NCBI GenBank assembly: GCA_964653145.1
Contig: CAZZCG010000014.1
Span: forward strand, 30,824 to 94,823
Source: Pseudocalidococcus sp964653145
Lineage (GTDB): Bacteria; Cyanobacteriota; Cyanobacteriia; Thermosynechococcales; Thermosynechococcaceae
Reading direction: 5' to 3'
DNA: 64,000 nt
Position numbers and translations under genes: made by a program. The notes below the pieces were generated by a model, which was not told where the DNA came from, made no database searches, and saw only the letters and a list, made by a program, of their open reading frames with translations. This document shows positions 43,381 to 51,889 of the stretch, one piece after another. The first letter of the stretch is position 1, and each line of letters begins with the position of its first letter.

Positions 43381-44070
43381 TTGAAACAGTCGGTTTTATT
43401 TATCCCTGGATTTGCCGCTACAACTACCATGTGGGATTACGAATTAACCCATCTCAGGGATTTCATTGATGCTCAAGGCCTGGTGATGCAGGGAAATACC
43501 CTCAAGGATATGGTGGATTTAGTTGTCAATAGCATTCCTGGTCAATTTGCTTTAGTGGGACATTCCATGGGGTCTTGGGTTGGCGCGGCCACTGCGGCCA
43601 TGTATCCCGAACGGATTACCAAGTTAGTGCTAATGGATGGCTGGGCTCGGAGTAACCCTGCAAAAGCAGCGGAGATGGAGGGGACATTAAAGGCATTCCA
43701 GGCCAAGAAACACCAAGAAACCCTTGCACAACACCGACCCCAGGTTTTCTATTCTCATCATCCCAACTTCATTCACCATGTGGAATTTCTCAAAAATCTT
43801 CATGAAGCCATGCCAGAAGAGTTGATTACGCAACAGTGGACGGCAATGGTTCAGAACAACGATATTTGCCATCTTTTGCCTAAGATTCAATGTCCCACTC
43901 TCGTCATTCACGGCCGTCATGATCCTTGGTTTGACCTAGACGAAAATTTGTTTTTAGTCCAGACCATCCCCCAGGCCCAGTTCACCATTGTCGAAGATGC
44001 TGCCCATGGAACACCCATCGAACAACCCCAGGCCACGACAGCACTTTTACGTCTTTTCTTGGGGAGCTAA
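43381..44070 (+). CDS. Alpha/beta hydrolase
   Basis: A 229-residue alpha/beta hydrolase fold protein. The nucleophile elbow is VGHSMGSWVG (Ser about residue 64). The acid is the Asp in VIHGRHDPWFDL and the catalytic His is in DAAHGTPIEQP. The oxyanion-loop segment LFIPGFAATTTMWD is near the N-terminus. The substrate is unknown; it could be an esterase, lipase or C-C hydrolase. The start is TTG at 43381, directly preceded by a palindrome. It is divergent from purH and convergent with dihydroorotase. Confidence 0.88.
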   Translation: MKQSVLFIPGFAATTTMWDYELTHLRDFIDAQGLVMQGNTLKDMVDLVVNSIPGQFALVGHSMGSWVGAATAAMYPERITKLVLMDGWARSNPAKAAEMEGTLKAFQAKKHQETLAQHRPQVFYSHHPNFIHHVEFLKNLHEAMPEELITQQWTAMVQNNDICHLLPKIQCPTLVIHGRHDPWFDLDENLFLVQTIPQAQFTIVEDAAHGTPIEQPQATTALLRLFLGS

Positions 44071-44096
44071 TCGATACTGCTTTAGAGATGTTGAAA

Positions 44097-45497
44097 TCAT
44101 CCGTCAAACTGTAAAGCCTGCCCGCGAACCTGTATATTCGGTTTTCCATTTTCAAACGCCACTTGCCCACCAACGATTGTATAAATTGGCCAGCCCGTTA
44201 AACTCCAGCCCTCAAAGGGACTCCAGCCACACTTGGTCAACAATTCCTCTTTGAGAACAGGCTTAGAGGTGTTCATATCCACCAAAATTACATCCGCGTC
44301 ATAGCCCGGTTGAATCAAGCCCTTATTCGGAATGTTGTAGGCCAGGGCCACGTTAAAGGACATCCATTGAGACACCTGGGCAATTGTGCATTGGCCCTGA
44401 GCCGCTTGAGTCAACATTAAAGGCAAAGAGGTTTCGACACCGGGCATTCCTGAGGGGGCATTGGCGGGTTCTAAAAACACTGTGGCGGGATGGTCAGCGA
44501 GGGGTTCATCAGTGACCTCTTGGCCTTTTTCGGCCAGGGTATGGGGGGCATGATCCGTGGCAATAAAATCCACAACTCCATCCAAGAGGGCTTGCCACAA
44601 CACCGCTTGATCATGGGGAGATCTTAAGGGCGGGTTCATTTTAGCCAGCGTTCCAATGGTTTCATAGGCTTCAGTATTCAAAAATAAATGCTGGGGCGTT
44701 ACCTCTGCTGTCACCCAGGCCGGTTTATCAACTCTTAAAAGTTCGGCCTCTTCAGCGGTGGACATGTGCAGGATATGCAGGCGGCGTTGGTATTTCTTCG
44801 AGAGTTTTAGGGCCATTTGGGTGGCATTGAGGGCGGCCTGGTTGTCTTGGATGAGGGAATGGACAGCGACATCGGTTCGACCCGCAAACTCCTGACGACG
44901 GGCTTTAATCCGGGCCTGGTCTTCGGCATGGACAGCAATTAAGCGGTTTTCGTAGTTTGGATCGGACAAATCGCGGTAAAAAATCGGGTCGAGGGCCGCT
45001 TCTTGATCCACCAATAAATCCCCATGCATGGAGCCCATAAAAATTTTGATGCCGGGGGTGGGGGTGGCGGTGCGTAAATCCGGTAAGTTCTCGGCGGTGG
45101 CACCAATGAAAAAACCATAATTAACCAGGGATTTTTGGGCGGCCCGTTGGAGTTTGTCGGTTAAGGCGGCTTGGGTAATCGTTAGGGGGTTGGTGTTGGG
45201 CATTTCCAAAAATGAGGTGACTCCCCCGTGGGCGCAGGCACAACTGGCCGAAAACAAATCCTCCTTATGCTCCAGACCGGGTTCGCGAAAATGGACTTGC
45301 GGATCAATCACACCAGGCATCAGCACTAATCCCGCCCCATCTATCACCCGTAAGTTTTCCAAATTCGACGGGTCAATACTTTCGCTAATTTCGGCAACTT
45401 TTCCGCCCGCGAGCAGCACCTCCACTCTACACAACCCTTCCGGTAGTAAGACGTCGGCATTTTTGATCAGAATTGGCGCAAGAGGGCGTGTTGTCAT
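44097..45497 (-). CDS. pyrC: Dihydroorotase
   Basis: A 466-residue cyclic amidohydrolase for the third step of pyrimidine synthesis. Zinc-site segments are DPQVHFREPGLEHKED (metal-binding His pair as QVHF/HVH variant), LEMPNTNPLT, LHILHMSTAEEAELLR and DFIATDHAPH. The closely related allantoinase and hydantoinase families share these motifs, but the layout fits the dihydroorotase group commonly annotated in cyanobacteria. The first metal motif has Gln where many have His-x-His; this is common in this subgroup as I recall it. It lies downstream of psaD, separated by a terminator. Confidence 0.87.
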   Translation of the reverse strand: MTTRPLAPILIKNADVLLPEGLCRVEVLLAGGKVAEISESIDPSNLENLRVIDGAGLVLMPGVIDPQVHFREPGLEHKEDLFSASCACAHGGVTSFLEMPNTNPLTITQAALTDKLQRAAQKSLVNYGFFIGATAENLPDLRTATPTPGIKIFMGSMHGDLLVDQEAALDPIFYRDLSDPNYENRLIAVHAEDQARIKARRQEFAGRTDVAVHSLIQDNQAALNATQMALKLSKKYQRRLHILHMSTAEEAELLRVDKPAWVTAEVTPQHLFLNTEAYETIGTLAKMNPPLRSPHDQAVLWQALLDGVVDFIATDHAPHTLAEKGQEVTDEPLADHPATVFLEPANAPSGMPGVETSLPLMLTQAAQGQCTIAQVSQWMSFNVALAYNIPNKGLIQPGYDADVILVDMNTSKPVLKEELLTKCGWSPFEGWSLTGWPIYTIVGGQVAFENGKPNIQVRGQALQFDG

Positions 45498-45530
45498 CGG
45501 AATTTATCCAGCTTTCCTAAAACCTAGCCA

Positions 45531-45560
45531 ATAAAAAACGGGAGCAGCAACCCACCCCCG
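45531..45560 (-). terminator. Intrinsic terminator of psaD
   Basis: On the reverse strand CGGGGG pairs with CTCCCG (one G-T pair) around a 10-base loop and is followed at once by six T residues. It begins 35 bases after the psaD stop and before the dihydroorotase start, as expected for a highly expressed monocistronic gene. Confidence 0.65.
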
Positions 45561-45594
45561 CATTTCACGAGAAATTACTTCAGGAGTTTAAAAC

Positions 45595-46017
45595 CTATGG
45601 ATCATAGGGCTTTTTCCCAGAGAATTTGATTTGGCCGGGGTTGGGGTTTTCGCCAATGGAGCGCGGCACACTATTGACCGCTTCCCGACCGGCATTGACT
45701 TTCTCTGGAAATACACCATCTTTCGGATGCAGATAGACCATTTCACCATCGGGGAAAATCCGATAGATTTTGTAGTCATTAATTTTCCGGGGGCGGAGTT
45801 GTTGGGCAGCCAGGGCTAAGCATTGCTCTTTCCGGGCCAGGTAGACCAGATTTTCCCCTTCCCGCATCACCGCAGCACCGGCCGTGGGCATTTCAAAGAC
45901 CTGCTCTTTCGGGCTTGTCCAGGTAATGGCGTATTTTTCTTCAACTTCGGCTTTGGTCAAGAGTCCCCCGGTACTGCCAGCGTACAGAGGCGGTTGTCCA
46001 GTTAGGGTTTCAGGCAT
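45595..46017 (-). CDS. psaD: Photosystem I subunit II PsaD
   Basis: PsaD is the stromal extrinsic subunit that docks ferredoxin on photosystem I. The 140-residue protein shows MPETLTGQPPLYAGSTGGLL, WTSPKEQVFEMPTAGAAVM, the LARKEQCLALAAQQLR segment, and the basic C-terminal half with YLHPKDGVFPEKVNAGR. Length is normal. GGGAG lies about ten bases before the ATG at 46017. An intrinsic terminator follows. Confidence 0.97.
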   Translation of the reverse strand: MPETLTGQPPLYAGSTGGLLTKAEVEEKYAITWTSPKEQVFEMPTAGAAVMREGENLVYLARKEQCLALAAQQLRPRKINDYKIYRIFPDGEMVYLHPKDGVFPEKVNAGREAVNSVPRSIGENPNPGQIKFSGKKPYDP

Positions 46018-46343
46018 GAGCTACAACTCCCAATCTTGCACTCTACAAGGTAAAAGGTTTGTTCTGTGTCAGTCATTGTGTAGTCAAATCAGCCGGCCAA
46101 TGGGGCACGCACGCTAATAACTGAAGGAATCGTATCACTGGGCTTTACAGGTTTCCCTAATTTCTTGAGAATCTGTAACAGTTCTTAGGATCTCTGGGGA
46201 TGGTTGCAGGCTAGATGGGCTATGGAGTTGAGGTCGATTTTGGGATTTTGCCCCCAGGCCTGGACATTAAGACTTACTACAAGCTGACCCCAGAAGTTAG
46301 GGGACTTTGATAAGTTCAGCTATAGAACAAAACCTATAGATCT
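46018..46343. other. Divergent promoter region between psaD and a small membrane protein gene
   Basis: No gene seen. The psaD-proximal part must hold its promoter, but I could not place -35/-10 elements or an RpaB (HLR1) direct repeat with confidence. The right part contains AGCTGA (46282-46287) paired with TCAGCT (46316-46321), enclosing CCCC/GGGG (about 46288-46303). This possible two-step hairpin ends 22 bases before the ATG at 46344, and a palindromic ATAGATCTAT follows. It also contains one CCAGGCCTGG (46254-46263). Confidence 0.5.
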
Positions 46344-46679
46344 ATGAAAGCCAGCATCACAGCAACCCCAATTTTGAAATATTCCCTTGAGGTGGCCCGG
46401 GCCTGGTGTCAGGAGAACGGCTGGAGCGATCTATTTATTGAACAATATCGCCTTTGGGCCTTTCCGCCAGGGGGGGTGATGCCGTTGCCGTTACCGGAAT
46501 GTGCCCTCCAAGAAATTAGCTTTGATGAGGCGTTGACTCCACGGCAAGTTTTTTCCCAGGCCCTAGTTTTTGTTGCGGCTGTGGGTTCAATTTTGACTAG
46601 TTTTGCCACCCATTCCCCAGTCGTTTTGGTTGTTGGATTTGCCGCCTGTGCCCTTGCCGTTGGACTGGGAGAACCTTAG
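46344..46679 (+). CDS. Small conserved-looking protein with C-terminal membrane hairpin
   Basis: A 111-residue protein. The first 70 residues are soluble with aromatic residues (ARAWCQENGWSDLFIEQYRLWAFPPGG). Two hydrophobic segments then form a helical hairpin (SQALVFVAAVGSILTSFA and VVLVVGFAACALAVGL). I do not know a named family for it but expect relatives in other cyanobacteria. Translation of the mRNA may be affected by the hairpin just upstream. Function unknown. Confidence 0.7.
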   Translation: MKASITATPILKYSLEVARAWCQENGWSDLFIEQYRLWAFPPGGVMPLPLPECALQEISFDEALTPRQVFSQALVFVAAVGSILTSFATHSPVVLVVGFAACALAVGLGEP

Positions 46680-46861
46680 CCCCTTGTGACAACAGAAAGC
46701 AGTAATTTTTGCGTTAATCCCGAGACTCCTTAAGTTATATTTGACCAAAGCAGAGGGATTAGGTGATGTCGCCACTTCAATCAACTCAAATAAGTATTGC
46801 GTCCTTGGCCTTCAGTACAAGTAAGTTCCATGGATTCACTCATCGGCGTGAGGAGGCAAGA

Positions 46862-47149
46862 GTGTACGCCATTGCATTTGATATGGATATTGAGTCGTTA
46901 AAGCAAAATTACGGCGATCCTTACAATAATGCTTACTCAGAGATCCGCAAAGTTCTTCAGTCCCACGGATTTAGCCCACAGCAGGGAAGTGTTTACTTTG
47001 GAGATAGTACGGTGAACGCTGTAACCTGTGTTTTAGCCGCTCAGGACTTGGCCAAGAAATTACCATGGTTTGCAGATTCTGTGCGAGATATTCGGATGCT
47101 GCGAATTGAAGAGCTCAATGATCTAGGTCCCGCGGTGCAGTCTGCTTAG
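46862..47149 (+). CDS. VapD-like endoribonuclease family protein
   Basis: A 95-residue protein starting with GTG at 46862, after an excellent GGAGG site (CGTGAGGAGGCAAGA). VYAIAFDMDIESLKQNYGDPYNNAYSEI, the QGSVYFGDST strand and FADSVRDIRMLRIEELND align by eye with VapD proteins, which have a Cas2-like ferredoxin fold and RNase activity in Helicobacter and Haemophilus. The conserved Asp7 and the Asp in VRDIR are kept. The frame is open 33 codons upstream from ATG, but that part has no family match. No VapX-like antitoxin is recognised next to it, so its role as a toxin is unproven. Confidence 0.82.
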   Translation: MYAIAFDMDIESLKQNYGDPYNNAYSEIRKVLQSHGFSPQQGSVYFGDSTVNAVTCVLAAQDLAKKLPWFADSVRDIRMLRIEELNDLGPAVQSA

Positions 47150-47200
47150 CAAATTCCCTGTTCCCTGAGGCTGCGGTTACTTCTTCATGACTTTTATTAA

Positions 47201-47428
47201 CTAATGCTTATGTTCAGGCACAGGATCATAGCCACTACCCCCCCAAGGATGGCATCGAGCTATACGTTTGATTGCTAACCAGGCCCCGAAGAACGTCCCA
47301 TGCTGTTGAATGGCTTCGATGGCATAGTTTGAGCAGGTGGGTTGAAAGCGGCAACTGGGGAGGGTTAGGGGAGAAATAATGGCCTGGTAAATCCGAATCA
47401 ATTGGATGAGTAGAGACTTCACAATCAA
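47201..47428 (-). CDS. yidD: Membrane protein insertion efficiency factor YidD
   Basis: A 75-residue protein with the YidD signature: LLIQLIRIYQAIISPLTLPSCRFQPTCSNYAIEAIQQHG, then AIKRIARCHPWGGSGYDPVP. The three conserved Cys are present. It is a membrane-associated factor thought to help YidC/Sec insertion. In many bacteria it lies beside rnpA and yidC, but not here. Length is normal. The start codon is ATG at 47428. Confidence 0.93.
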   Translation of the reverse strand: MIVKSLLIQLIRIYQAIISPLTLPSCRFQPTCSNYAIEAIQQHGTFFGAWLAIKRIARCHPWGGSGYDPVPEHKH

Positions 47429-47754
47429 GTCCTTCTAACGTGTTTTGTCTGGGTGGCTTGGGTTGTGGTCGCCGCGCCTTGGAACAACAACTCCATTTTA
47501 GAGAGCTAACCGTCGTCATTTTGGCCAAATGTGTGACATTAAAATCATCTGCATGCGATAAATTTATGCATTTTAGGTTTAATTGCCCAGCCCAATGACG
47601 TTAAAGAGGGGTAGTTGCCAACCAGTCAGGGGACTTGTGTCGGCCTTTGCCCCAGTTAGCCATAGAGAGGAATCAAAGTATTTAAGCTTTGCTAACAAAA
47701 TTCAGCATGGTAAAATTCAAGTCAAATCTTCACGCTGGGATGGTTGCGTCAATT
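47429..47754. other. Divergent region between yidD and ndhM
   Basis: No gene seen. TGCAT and ATGCA flank GCGATAAATTT near 47551-47571, a small inverted repeat in an AT-rich part that may be promoter DNA for either side. The ndhM reading frame is open upstream to 47689, but its N-terminal part there is not conserved. Other short frames lack features. Confidence 0.45.
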
Positions 47755-48090
47755 ATGCTGCTTAAGTCCACCACACGCCATATTCACATCTATGCAGCCG
47801 AGGTCGAATCAGGCGAGCTAATTCCTTCCACTGACAGCTTGACCCTGGATATTGACCCTGAAAATGAGTTGGCTTGGAATGAGGCAGCTGTAAACCAAGT
47901 GCAGGGAAAATTCAGTGAATTAGTTGCCACCTATCGGGGAGAGGATTTGACTGAGTACAATATTCGTCGAATTGGTTCCGACCTGGAGCACTTTATCCGA
48001 TCTTTGCTGCAGCGGGGTGAAATTGGCTATAACCTCAATGCCCGAGTCCAAAACTACAGCTTGGGGGTACCGCGTTTGGTGGAGTCCTAA
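47755..48090 (+). CDS. ndhM: NAD(P)H-quinone oxidoreductase subunit M
   Basis: NdhM is a stromal oxygenic-photosynthesis-specific subunit of the NDH-1 complex, used in cyclic electron flow, respiration and carbon uptake. The 111-residue protein begins MLLKSTTRHIHIYAAEVESG and contains LTLDIDPENELAWNEAA and YNIRRIGSDLEHFIRSLLQRGEIG in pieces typical of the subunit. The length from the ATG at 47755 equals that of relatives, whereas upstream in-frame ATGs at 47689 and 47707 would add unconserved residues. Confidence 0.94.
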   Translation: MLLKSTTRHIHIYAAEVESGELIPSTDSLTLDIDPENELAWNEAAVNQVQGKFSELVATYRGEDLTEYNIRRIGSDLEHFIRSLLQRGEIGYNLNARVQNYSLGVPRLVES

Positions 48091-48177
48091 AACTCTGCAT
48101 GATTTCGAAATTACCTCTGTAATTTGTTTAGCCCAGTTTGTTGACATTTTTCTTTACCGATCCTAGGAACAATATCT

Positions 48178-48537
48178 ATGTTGCGTTTACTCCTGATGAC
48201 AAGCCCGACGGTTTTTCTGTCTGTCCTTGGCCTGGGGCAAATAATCCAACCAGCGGCGGCGGAAGTTTCCATTGCGATCCCCGTGCCTCCCCCAGAAACT
48301 CAAGTCTGTCTAGAAAACCCCCACAGCAAATTCAATCTTGTTTGTTCGCGGGCAGCAGGGCCTGGGGTTAATCAGGAAGTCGCCAAAACTCGCACCACCG
48401 TTGTTGACCCAAATGCAATTTTGGAGTTTACCGAGGAGGAAAGTGATACTGCAATGCAGCTTTTTGGCTGTGACTGTCCCCTGTGCCTTAATGCCTTGCG
48501 GTCAATGCGGAATCAACCTCCTCTGATGCGGGGTTAG
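48178..48537 (+). CDS. Secreted small cysteine-containing protein
   Basis: A 119-residue protein with an N-terminal signal peptide (hydrophobic core LLMTSPTVFLSVLGLGQII, likely cleavage after QPAAA). The mature part of about 90 residues has Cys in QVCLENPHSKFNLVCSR and a cluster FGCDCPLCLNALRSMR near the end. The C-x-C-x-x-C cluster could bind metal or form disulfides in the periplasm or lumen. I do not recognise the family. It follows ndhM by 87 bases, on the same strand. Confidence 0.72.
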   Translation: MLRLLLMTSPTVFLSVLGLGQIIQPAAAEVSIAIPVPPPETQVCLENPHSKFNLVCSRAAGPGVNQEVAKTRTTVVDPNAILEFTEEESDTAMQLFGCDCPLCLNALRSMRNQPPLMRG

Positions 48538-48649
48538 TCGGAACGGTTGTCCATTTTCTGTCAGCTTCAGACCAGCTTCAATTAAGACCTTTTCCCCGTG
48601 AAGGATTGTGAAAATTAATCATGCTTATGAATCAAGATGGCATGGTATT

Positions 48650-49492
48650 TTAATCAATTGGCATGGGTAAGGGAAACTGCTCCCCCGCTAAATAGGCTTC
48701 AAAGTTCTGGGCAAAATAGCTCCACGAGGTCATGTCTTCGGTGTCGAGTTTCTGAGACGGGGCCTGGGTAAAGAGAGGTAAACGGGTTTCAATTTGCTCT
48801 TGAATTAACCGAGGTAACTGCTCAAATTGCATCACCTTACGACCACTGGCACTGTAAATCATCTGCCCAGGCCAGGAACCCATCTTCATCCAGGGCAACC
48901 ACGGGCCAATCCGACTCCAGGCCAAGAGCAAGTTCTCAATACAGGGTGAGTCAGGGTTTAGAATCTCTGCCGTGGGCACAGTCAGCTTAAAGAGTTCTAC
49001 CGCTTGATACAGGGCCTGGGGACTGTAGTCTTGAAACTTGGGATCATCGGCAAGGGCATTGGGATAGTTGGGAAACAGATCGAAAATAAACGTGGTGGTT
49101 TCAGGAGTTACAAGAGCGGGGAAATCATGGCGAAATCGGCCTTGAACAGGGTTGTTAGCAACATGAACCACAGTCACGGATTCATCTGTCCAGGGATTAT
49201 GCCACTGGTGGAGTAGCTCACCGGATTTGGGGTCTAGATAAAACAGCAATTCCCGTGAAGTAAAGTCCCATCCCCCTTCTGAATGAGCCAAACAGCGGGC
49301 TGCACTCATGCCAACAATGTCGAATAAATGTTGCTTTTTTTCGCCAGGTACAAGGCTATAGATTGCTCCTTGCCAAACGATATAGGCTGTTTCTTCTGTT
49401 AAGGTGGCTCGAACTCGGACAAAATCCCGCGCTGGAAATTCATGCCAAATCGCCTCACCTCCAGGAATGTTGCTGAAATCAGGGAGACTCAT
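48650..49492 (-). CDS. DUF1838 family protein
   Basis: A 280-residue soluble protein with FSNIPGGEAIWHEFPARDFVRV near the start, the GMSAARCLAHSEGGWDFTSREL block, YLDPKSGELLHQWHNPWT and a Trp-rich C-terminal half (GPWLPWMKMGSWPGQMIYS). I assign it to DUF1838, a family without a known reaction found in cyanobacteria and some other bacteria. It lies 33 bases downstream of the aminotransferase gene on the same strand, so a link to that enzyme is possible. Confidence 0.8.
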   Translation of the reverse strand: MSLPDFSNIPGGEAIWHEFPARDFVRVRATLTEETAYIVWQGAIYSLVPGEKKQHLFDIVGMSAARCLAHSEGGWDFTSRELLFYLDPKSGELLHQWHNPWTDESVTVVHVANNPVQGRFRHDFPALVTPETTTFIFDLFPNYPNALADDPKFQDYSPQALYQAVELFKLTVPTAEILNPDSPCIENLLLAWSRIGPWLPWMKMGSWPGQMIYSASGRKVMQFEQLPRLIQEQIETRLPLFTQAPSQKLDTEDMTSWSYFAQNFEAYLAGEQFPLPMPID

Positions 49493-49525
49493 GGGGGTTA
49501 ACTTAAGTTTTGGGTGAATGATTCA

Positions 49526-50674
49526 TTAAGCGGAAATGACTTTAGCTGCTGCTGCCACACCTGCGCCTGGTGCAAAGGACTCATAGCCCAACTCCCGTAA
49601 TGAAGCTTCCAGGCCTGCAATCGCCGCTAAAATATCCCGGTCACAGACAAAGCCTAAATGCCCAATTCGAAACACCTGCCCCTTGAGGTGATCTTGACCA
49701 CCCGCTAGAGCAATATCAAAGCGTTTTTTCATAATTGAGCGAATTTTCTCAGCATCAATTCCTTCTGGAGCCACCGCCGTAATTGCCGGACTCGCTGCAT
49801 TATCAGGAGCATAAAGAGCTAAATTCATTGCTTTGATCGCTGCCCGCGTGGCCTGGGTGAGTCGGGCATGACGGGCAAAAATATTTTCCAATCCCTCCGC
49901 TTGCATCATCTCTAAGGCCGCATCTAAGGCAAAGAATAAGTTTACTGGTGGCGTAAAGGGTGTGGTGTTTTTCCCGGCATCTTTACGGTATTTTCCTAAA
50001 TCTAAATAAAACTTGGGTAGTTTGGCAGTTTTGTAGGCTTCCCAGGCCTTGGCACTGACCGAAACAAAGCCTAAACCGGGGGGCATCATATATCCCTTTT
50101 GTGAGCCAGAGCCAACCACATCCAGGCCCCAATCGTCAACGGGAACAGAAGTAGCCCCTAAACTAGTCACCGCATCCACAATAATCAGGGCGCCGTGGGC
50201 TTTGACATAGGCATTTATCGCTTCCAGATTGTTGATCACACCCGTAGAGGTTTCGCTATGGGTAATCACAACCGCTTTAATTGCCTTTTGGGTATCAGCC
50301 TCTAAAGCCGCTTTGAAATCATCGGGATTGAGGGCCGTTCCCCAGGGAGATTTGACCTCTTGCACATCTAGGCCATAGGCCAAAGCCACTTCTGCCCACC
50401 GCTCGCCAAATTTGCCATTAGACCCGACTAAAACCCGATCGCCTGGACTGAGGAAATTAATGATTCCCGCTTCCATTGCCCCGGTTCCGCTTGATGCCAA
50501 AATCAGGACATCATTTTCCGTTTGATGAAGCCACTTCAGTCCTTGGGTGACACGGGCAAAAATCTGGCTGAATTCCCCACTGCGATGCCCCATGGGATGA
50601 GTACCCAATGCCCTCAGAACCGATTCTGGCACCGGAGTAGGGCCGGGGATCATGAGCATGGATTTATCTTTCAT
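49526..50674 (-). CDS. Class V aminotransferase, alanine-glyoxylate / serine-glyoxylate type
   Basis: A 382-residue PLP enzyme of fold type I. MIPGPTPVPESVLRALG, the cofactor-binding SSGTGAMEAGI and VDAVTSLGATSVPVDDWGLDVV with the Schiff-base Lys in SGSQKGYMMPPGL are typical of alanine-glyoxylate and serine-glyoxylate aminotransferases. It may serve photorespiratory glyoxylate removal. Cyanobacterial homologues were sometimes called 'soluble hydrogenase 42 kDa subunit', a historical name. It follows gap2 by 66 bases. Confidence 0.9.
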   Translation of the reverse strand: MKDKSMLMIPGPTPVPESVLRALGTHPMGHRSGEFSQIFARVTQGLKWLHQTENDVLILASSGTGAMEAGIINFLSPGDRVLVGSNGKFGERWAEVALAYGLDVQEVKSPWGTALNPDDFKAALEADTQKAIKAVVITHSETSTGVINNLEAINAYVKAHGALIIVDAVTSLGATSVPVDDWGLDVVGSGSQKGYMMPPGLGFVSVSAKAWEAYKTAKLPKFYLDLGKYRKDAGKNTTPFTPPVNLFFALDAALEMMQAEGLENIFARHARLTQATRAAIKAMNLALYAPDNAASPAITAVAPEGIDAEKIRSIMKKRFDIALAGGQDHLKGQVFRIGHLGFVCDRDILAAIAGLEASLRELGYESFAPGAGVAAAAKVISA

Positions 50675-50740
50675 TCAACTCAAACCTAAGTACAATCGCA
50701 GTAGAGATTTCAATTCTAGGCTAATAGTTCTGAGGGAGCC

Positions 50741-51757
50741 TTAGACAGACCAGTTGGCGGCCACATATTCGGCTAAATCCAACACCCGTTGGCTGTAACC
50801 CCATTCATTGTCATACCACGCCACGACCTTGACCATATTGCCGCCCATGACCATGGTTAACGAAGCGTCCAAGATCGAAGAAGCCGGATGACCGCGGTAG
50901 TCACTGGAAACGAGTTCCAGATCGCTGTAGTGAATAATCCCCTTCATGTTTGTTTCTGAGGCCTGTTTCAGGGTTTCATTGACCTGCTCAGCTAGGGTTG
51001 GGGTTTCCACTTCAGCAACAAAATCCACCACGGAAACGTTCGGAGTCGGCACCCGCAGAGCAATCCCGTTGAGTTTTCCTTGTAAGTCCGGGATCACCAG
51101 GCCCACTGCCTTAGCTGCACCTGTGGAAGTCGGAACAATATTCATCGCTGCCGCCCGAGCCCGCCGTAAATCCCGATGACTGGCATCCAATAAGCGTTGA
51201 TCCCCGGTGTAGCTGTGGGTGGTGGTCATCATCCCCTGTTTGATGGTGAATCGCTCGTGGAGGACTTTGACGATGGGGGCCAAGCAGTTTGTGGTGCAAC
51301 TGGCATTACTGATAATGTTCTCGTTGGGATCGAAATCTGTATGGTTGACCCCGACCACATACATCGGCACATTGCCTTTTCCAGGGGCAGTGATCAAAAC
51401 TTTTTTCGCCCCGGCGTTGACGTGCTTGCTGGCTCCCTCCCGACTGACAAAAACCCCGGTGGATTCAATAATTAAATCGATGTCCCAATCTTTCCAGGGC
51501 AAATTTTCTGGGTTGCGATCCGAGACACATTTCACCGTTTCGCCGTCAGCGTAGATACAATTATCATCAGCACTGATCTCGACATCATTAAAGGTGCCTA
51601 ACATCGAGTCGTAGCGGAGTAAATGGGCGTTAGTGCGGGGATCAGACGTATCGTTAATGGCAACAATATTGAGTTTGCTATTCGCTTTCCGTTGTAGCCA
51701 GCAGCGCATAAAGTTACGCCCGATCCGGCCAAAACCATTAATTGCGACTCTAACCAC
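50741..51757 (-). CDS. gap2: Glyceraldehyde-3-phosphate dehydrogenase (Gap2 type)
   Basis: A 338-residue GAPDH. The N-terminal Rossmann motif VRVAINGFGRIGRNFMR, the catalytic Cys in SNASCTTNCLAP and HSYTGDQRLLDASHRDLRRARAAA identify it. Its overall sequence is of the cyanobacterial/plastid Calvin-cycle type (gap2), which can use NADPH or NADH. GTG at 51757 is chosen: GAGGAAGGA lies just upstream and MVRVAINGF is the family start, whereas a start seven codons earlier is not. A TATGAT box and a palindrome lie upstream. Confidence 0.93.
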   Translation of the reverse strand: MVRVAINGFGRIGRNFMRCWLQRKANSKLNIVAINDTSDPRTNAHLLRYDSMLGTFNDVEISADDNCIYADGETVKCVSDRNPENLPWKDWDIDLIIESTGVFVSREGASKHVNAGAKKVLITAPGKGNVPMYVVGVNHTDFDPNENIISNASCTTNCLAPIVKVLHERFTIKQGMMTTTHSYTGDQRLLDASHRDLRRARAAAMNIVPTSTGAAKAVGLVIPDLQGKLNGIALRVPTPNVSVVDFVAEVETPTLAEQVNETLKQASETNMKGIIHYSDLELVSSDYRGHPASSILDASLTMVMGGNMVKVVAWYDNEWGYSQRVLDLAEYVAANWSV

Positions 51758-51811
51758 CTGATTCCTTCCTCGTATCAAAAACTACGTCAAAAAAATTCGG
51801 CTGCAATACCC

Positions 51812-51836
51812 CATTCCAGGAATGCCCTAGATCATA
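51812..51836 (-). promoter_or_regulatory. Putative gap2 promoter with overlapping palindromic operator
   Basis: On the reverse strand TATGAT (51836-51831) resembles a -10 box. Seven bases further, where transcription should start, lies the palindrome CATTCCAGGAATG (51824-51812). This is a plausible position for a repressor site controlling gap2. The -35 region is weak, and no known cyanobacterial regulator consensus was matched. Confidence 0.35.
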
Positions 51837-51889
51837 TCCTAAGGGGGAACGGCAACTTTTGATCCGCGTCTGTGATATCGATTACCGAA

